The notes beneath the pieces were generated by a model, which saw nothing but the letters and a program-made list of their open reading frames with translations, was not told the DNA's origin and searched no databases. Below are positions 5,293 through 5,474 of a stretch of DNA of 5,474 nucleotides, in pieces. Each line of letters begins with the position of its first letter. The stretch's first letter is position 1. The stretch is taken from contig CAZJFE010000039.1 in assembly GCA_964545345.1 (NCBI GenBank), forward strand, positions 1 to 5,474, read 5' to 3'. The stretch is from JAUSKF01 sp964545345. Lineage in GTDB: Bacteria > Patescibacteriota > Minisyncoccia > UBA6257 > WO2-44-18. The translations under genes were made by a program, and so were the position numbers.

Positions 5293-5474
5293 CTAGACCG
5301 TTTTAATCGGCATTAAGATATAGAAATACGAAGTGTCCTCGGACGGCCGAATAACTGACGGTTTATTGTTATTATTTACGCAGAAAACTAAATTCTCATG
5401 ATCTACCACTTTCAATCCATCCAAAAAATATCTCCAATTAAAAGAAACCTCTTCAAAACTATCTCCTTTAAATT
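5293..5474 (-). CDS. dnaN: DNA polymerase III subunit beta (sliding clamp), C-terminal fragment
   Basis: Only the last 59 residues lie in the window; the gene enters from the right edge. The beta clamp is a ring-shaped dimer that tethers the replicative polymerase to DNA. The visible part has the family's closing pattern: EEVSFNWRYFLDGLKVV, then a strand (ENLVFCVNNN), then KPSVIRPSEDTSYFYILMPIKTV at the very end. This corresponds to the third clamp domain, with 'fN..YlldgL', 'P.viRp' and the terminal 'y.ylimPir' that forms part of the partner-binding pocket (Tyr/Met-Pro region). The reading frame is intact to the TAG at 5295-5293. The stop lies seven bases from the PBP stop, and I see no terminator hairpin between the two. 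Confidence 0.88.
   Translation of the reverse strand, partial: FKGDSFEEVSFNWRYFLDGLKVVDHENLVFCVNNNNKPSVIRPSEDTSYFYILMPIKTV

Overview
The window looks like chromosomal DNA from a Patescibacteria (Candidate Phyla Radiation) bacterium, probably of the Parcubacteria type. This is an inference from gene content and style. It carries a shortened YebC, a compact RuvC, a very acidic small protein, a type IV pilus-type ATPase N-terminus and a class A penicillin-binding protein ending in an Ig-like tail. Most of these genes are AT-leaning, and several have no Shine-Dalgarno (SD) sequence.

Layout, left to right. Positions 1-214 (minus strand) encode the N-terminus of a GspE/PilB-type ATPase that runs off the left edge. 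A divergent unit follows on the plus strand: a near-consensus extended -10 promoter (240-269), a putative lipoprotein (328-714), two tandem tRNA-Leu genes (UAA at 720-806, CAA at 809-892), a perfect 9-bp hairpin (895-916), a 153-residue orphan (947-1408) and an intrinsic terminator (1424-1460). Its two protein genes favour G/C-ending codons and have clear SD sites, unlike the flanking genes, so it reads as an accessory insertion or cassette around tRNA genes.

Next comes a housekeeping block on the plus strand. yebC (1507-2031) and ruvC (2046-2534) are almost contiguous and presumably co-transcribed. A perfect-consensus promoter (2508-2535) lies across the ruvC stop and drives a 65-residue acidic protein (2590-2787). 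That gene ends in a strong 14-bp hairpin (2787-2824). The hairpin loop and its right flank carry a possible promoter for the 813-residue bifunctional peptidoglycan synthase (2844-5285). Seven bases after the synthase stop, the C-terminus of the DNA polymerase III beta clamp (dnaN) arrives convergently on the minus strand (5293-5474) and continues past the right edge.

Functionally the window combines translation support (YebC, tRNA-Leu), recombination (RuvC), replication (DnaN), envelope synthesis (class A PBP) and surface machinery (pilus ATPase, lipoprotein). The least explained parts are the lipoprotein-tRNA-tRNA-orphan transcription unit and the acidic protein behind its own consensus promoter. 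No CRISPR array, insertion sequence or transposase is visible.
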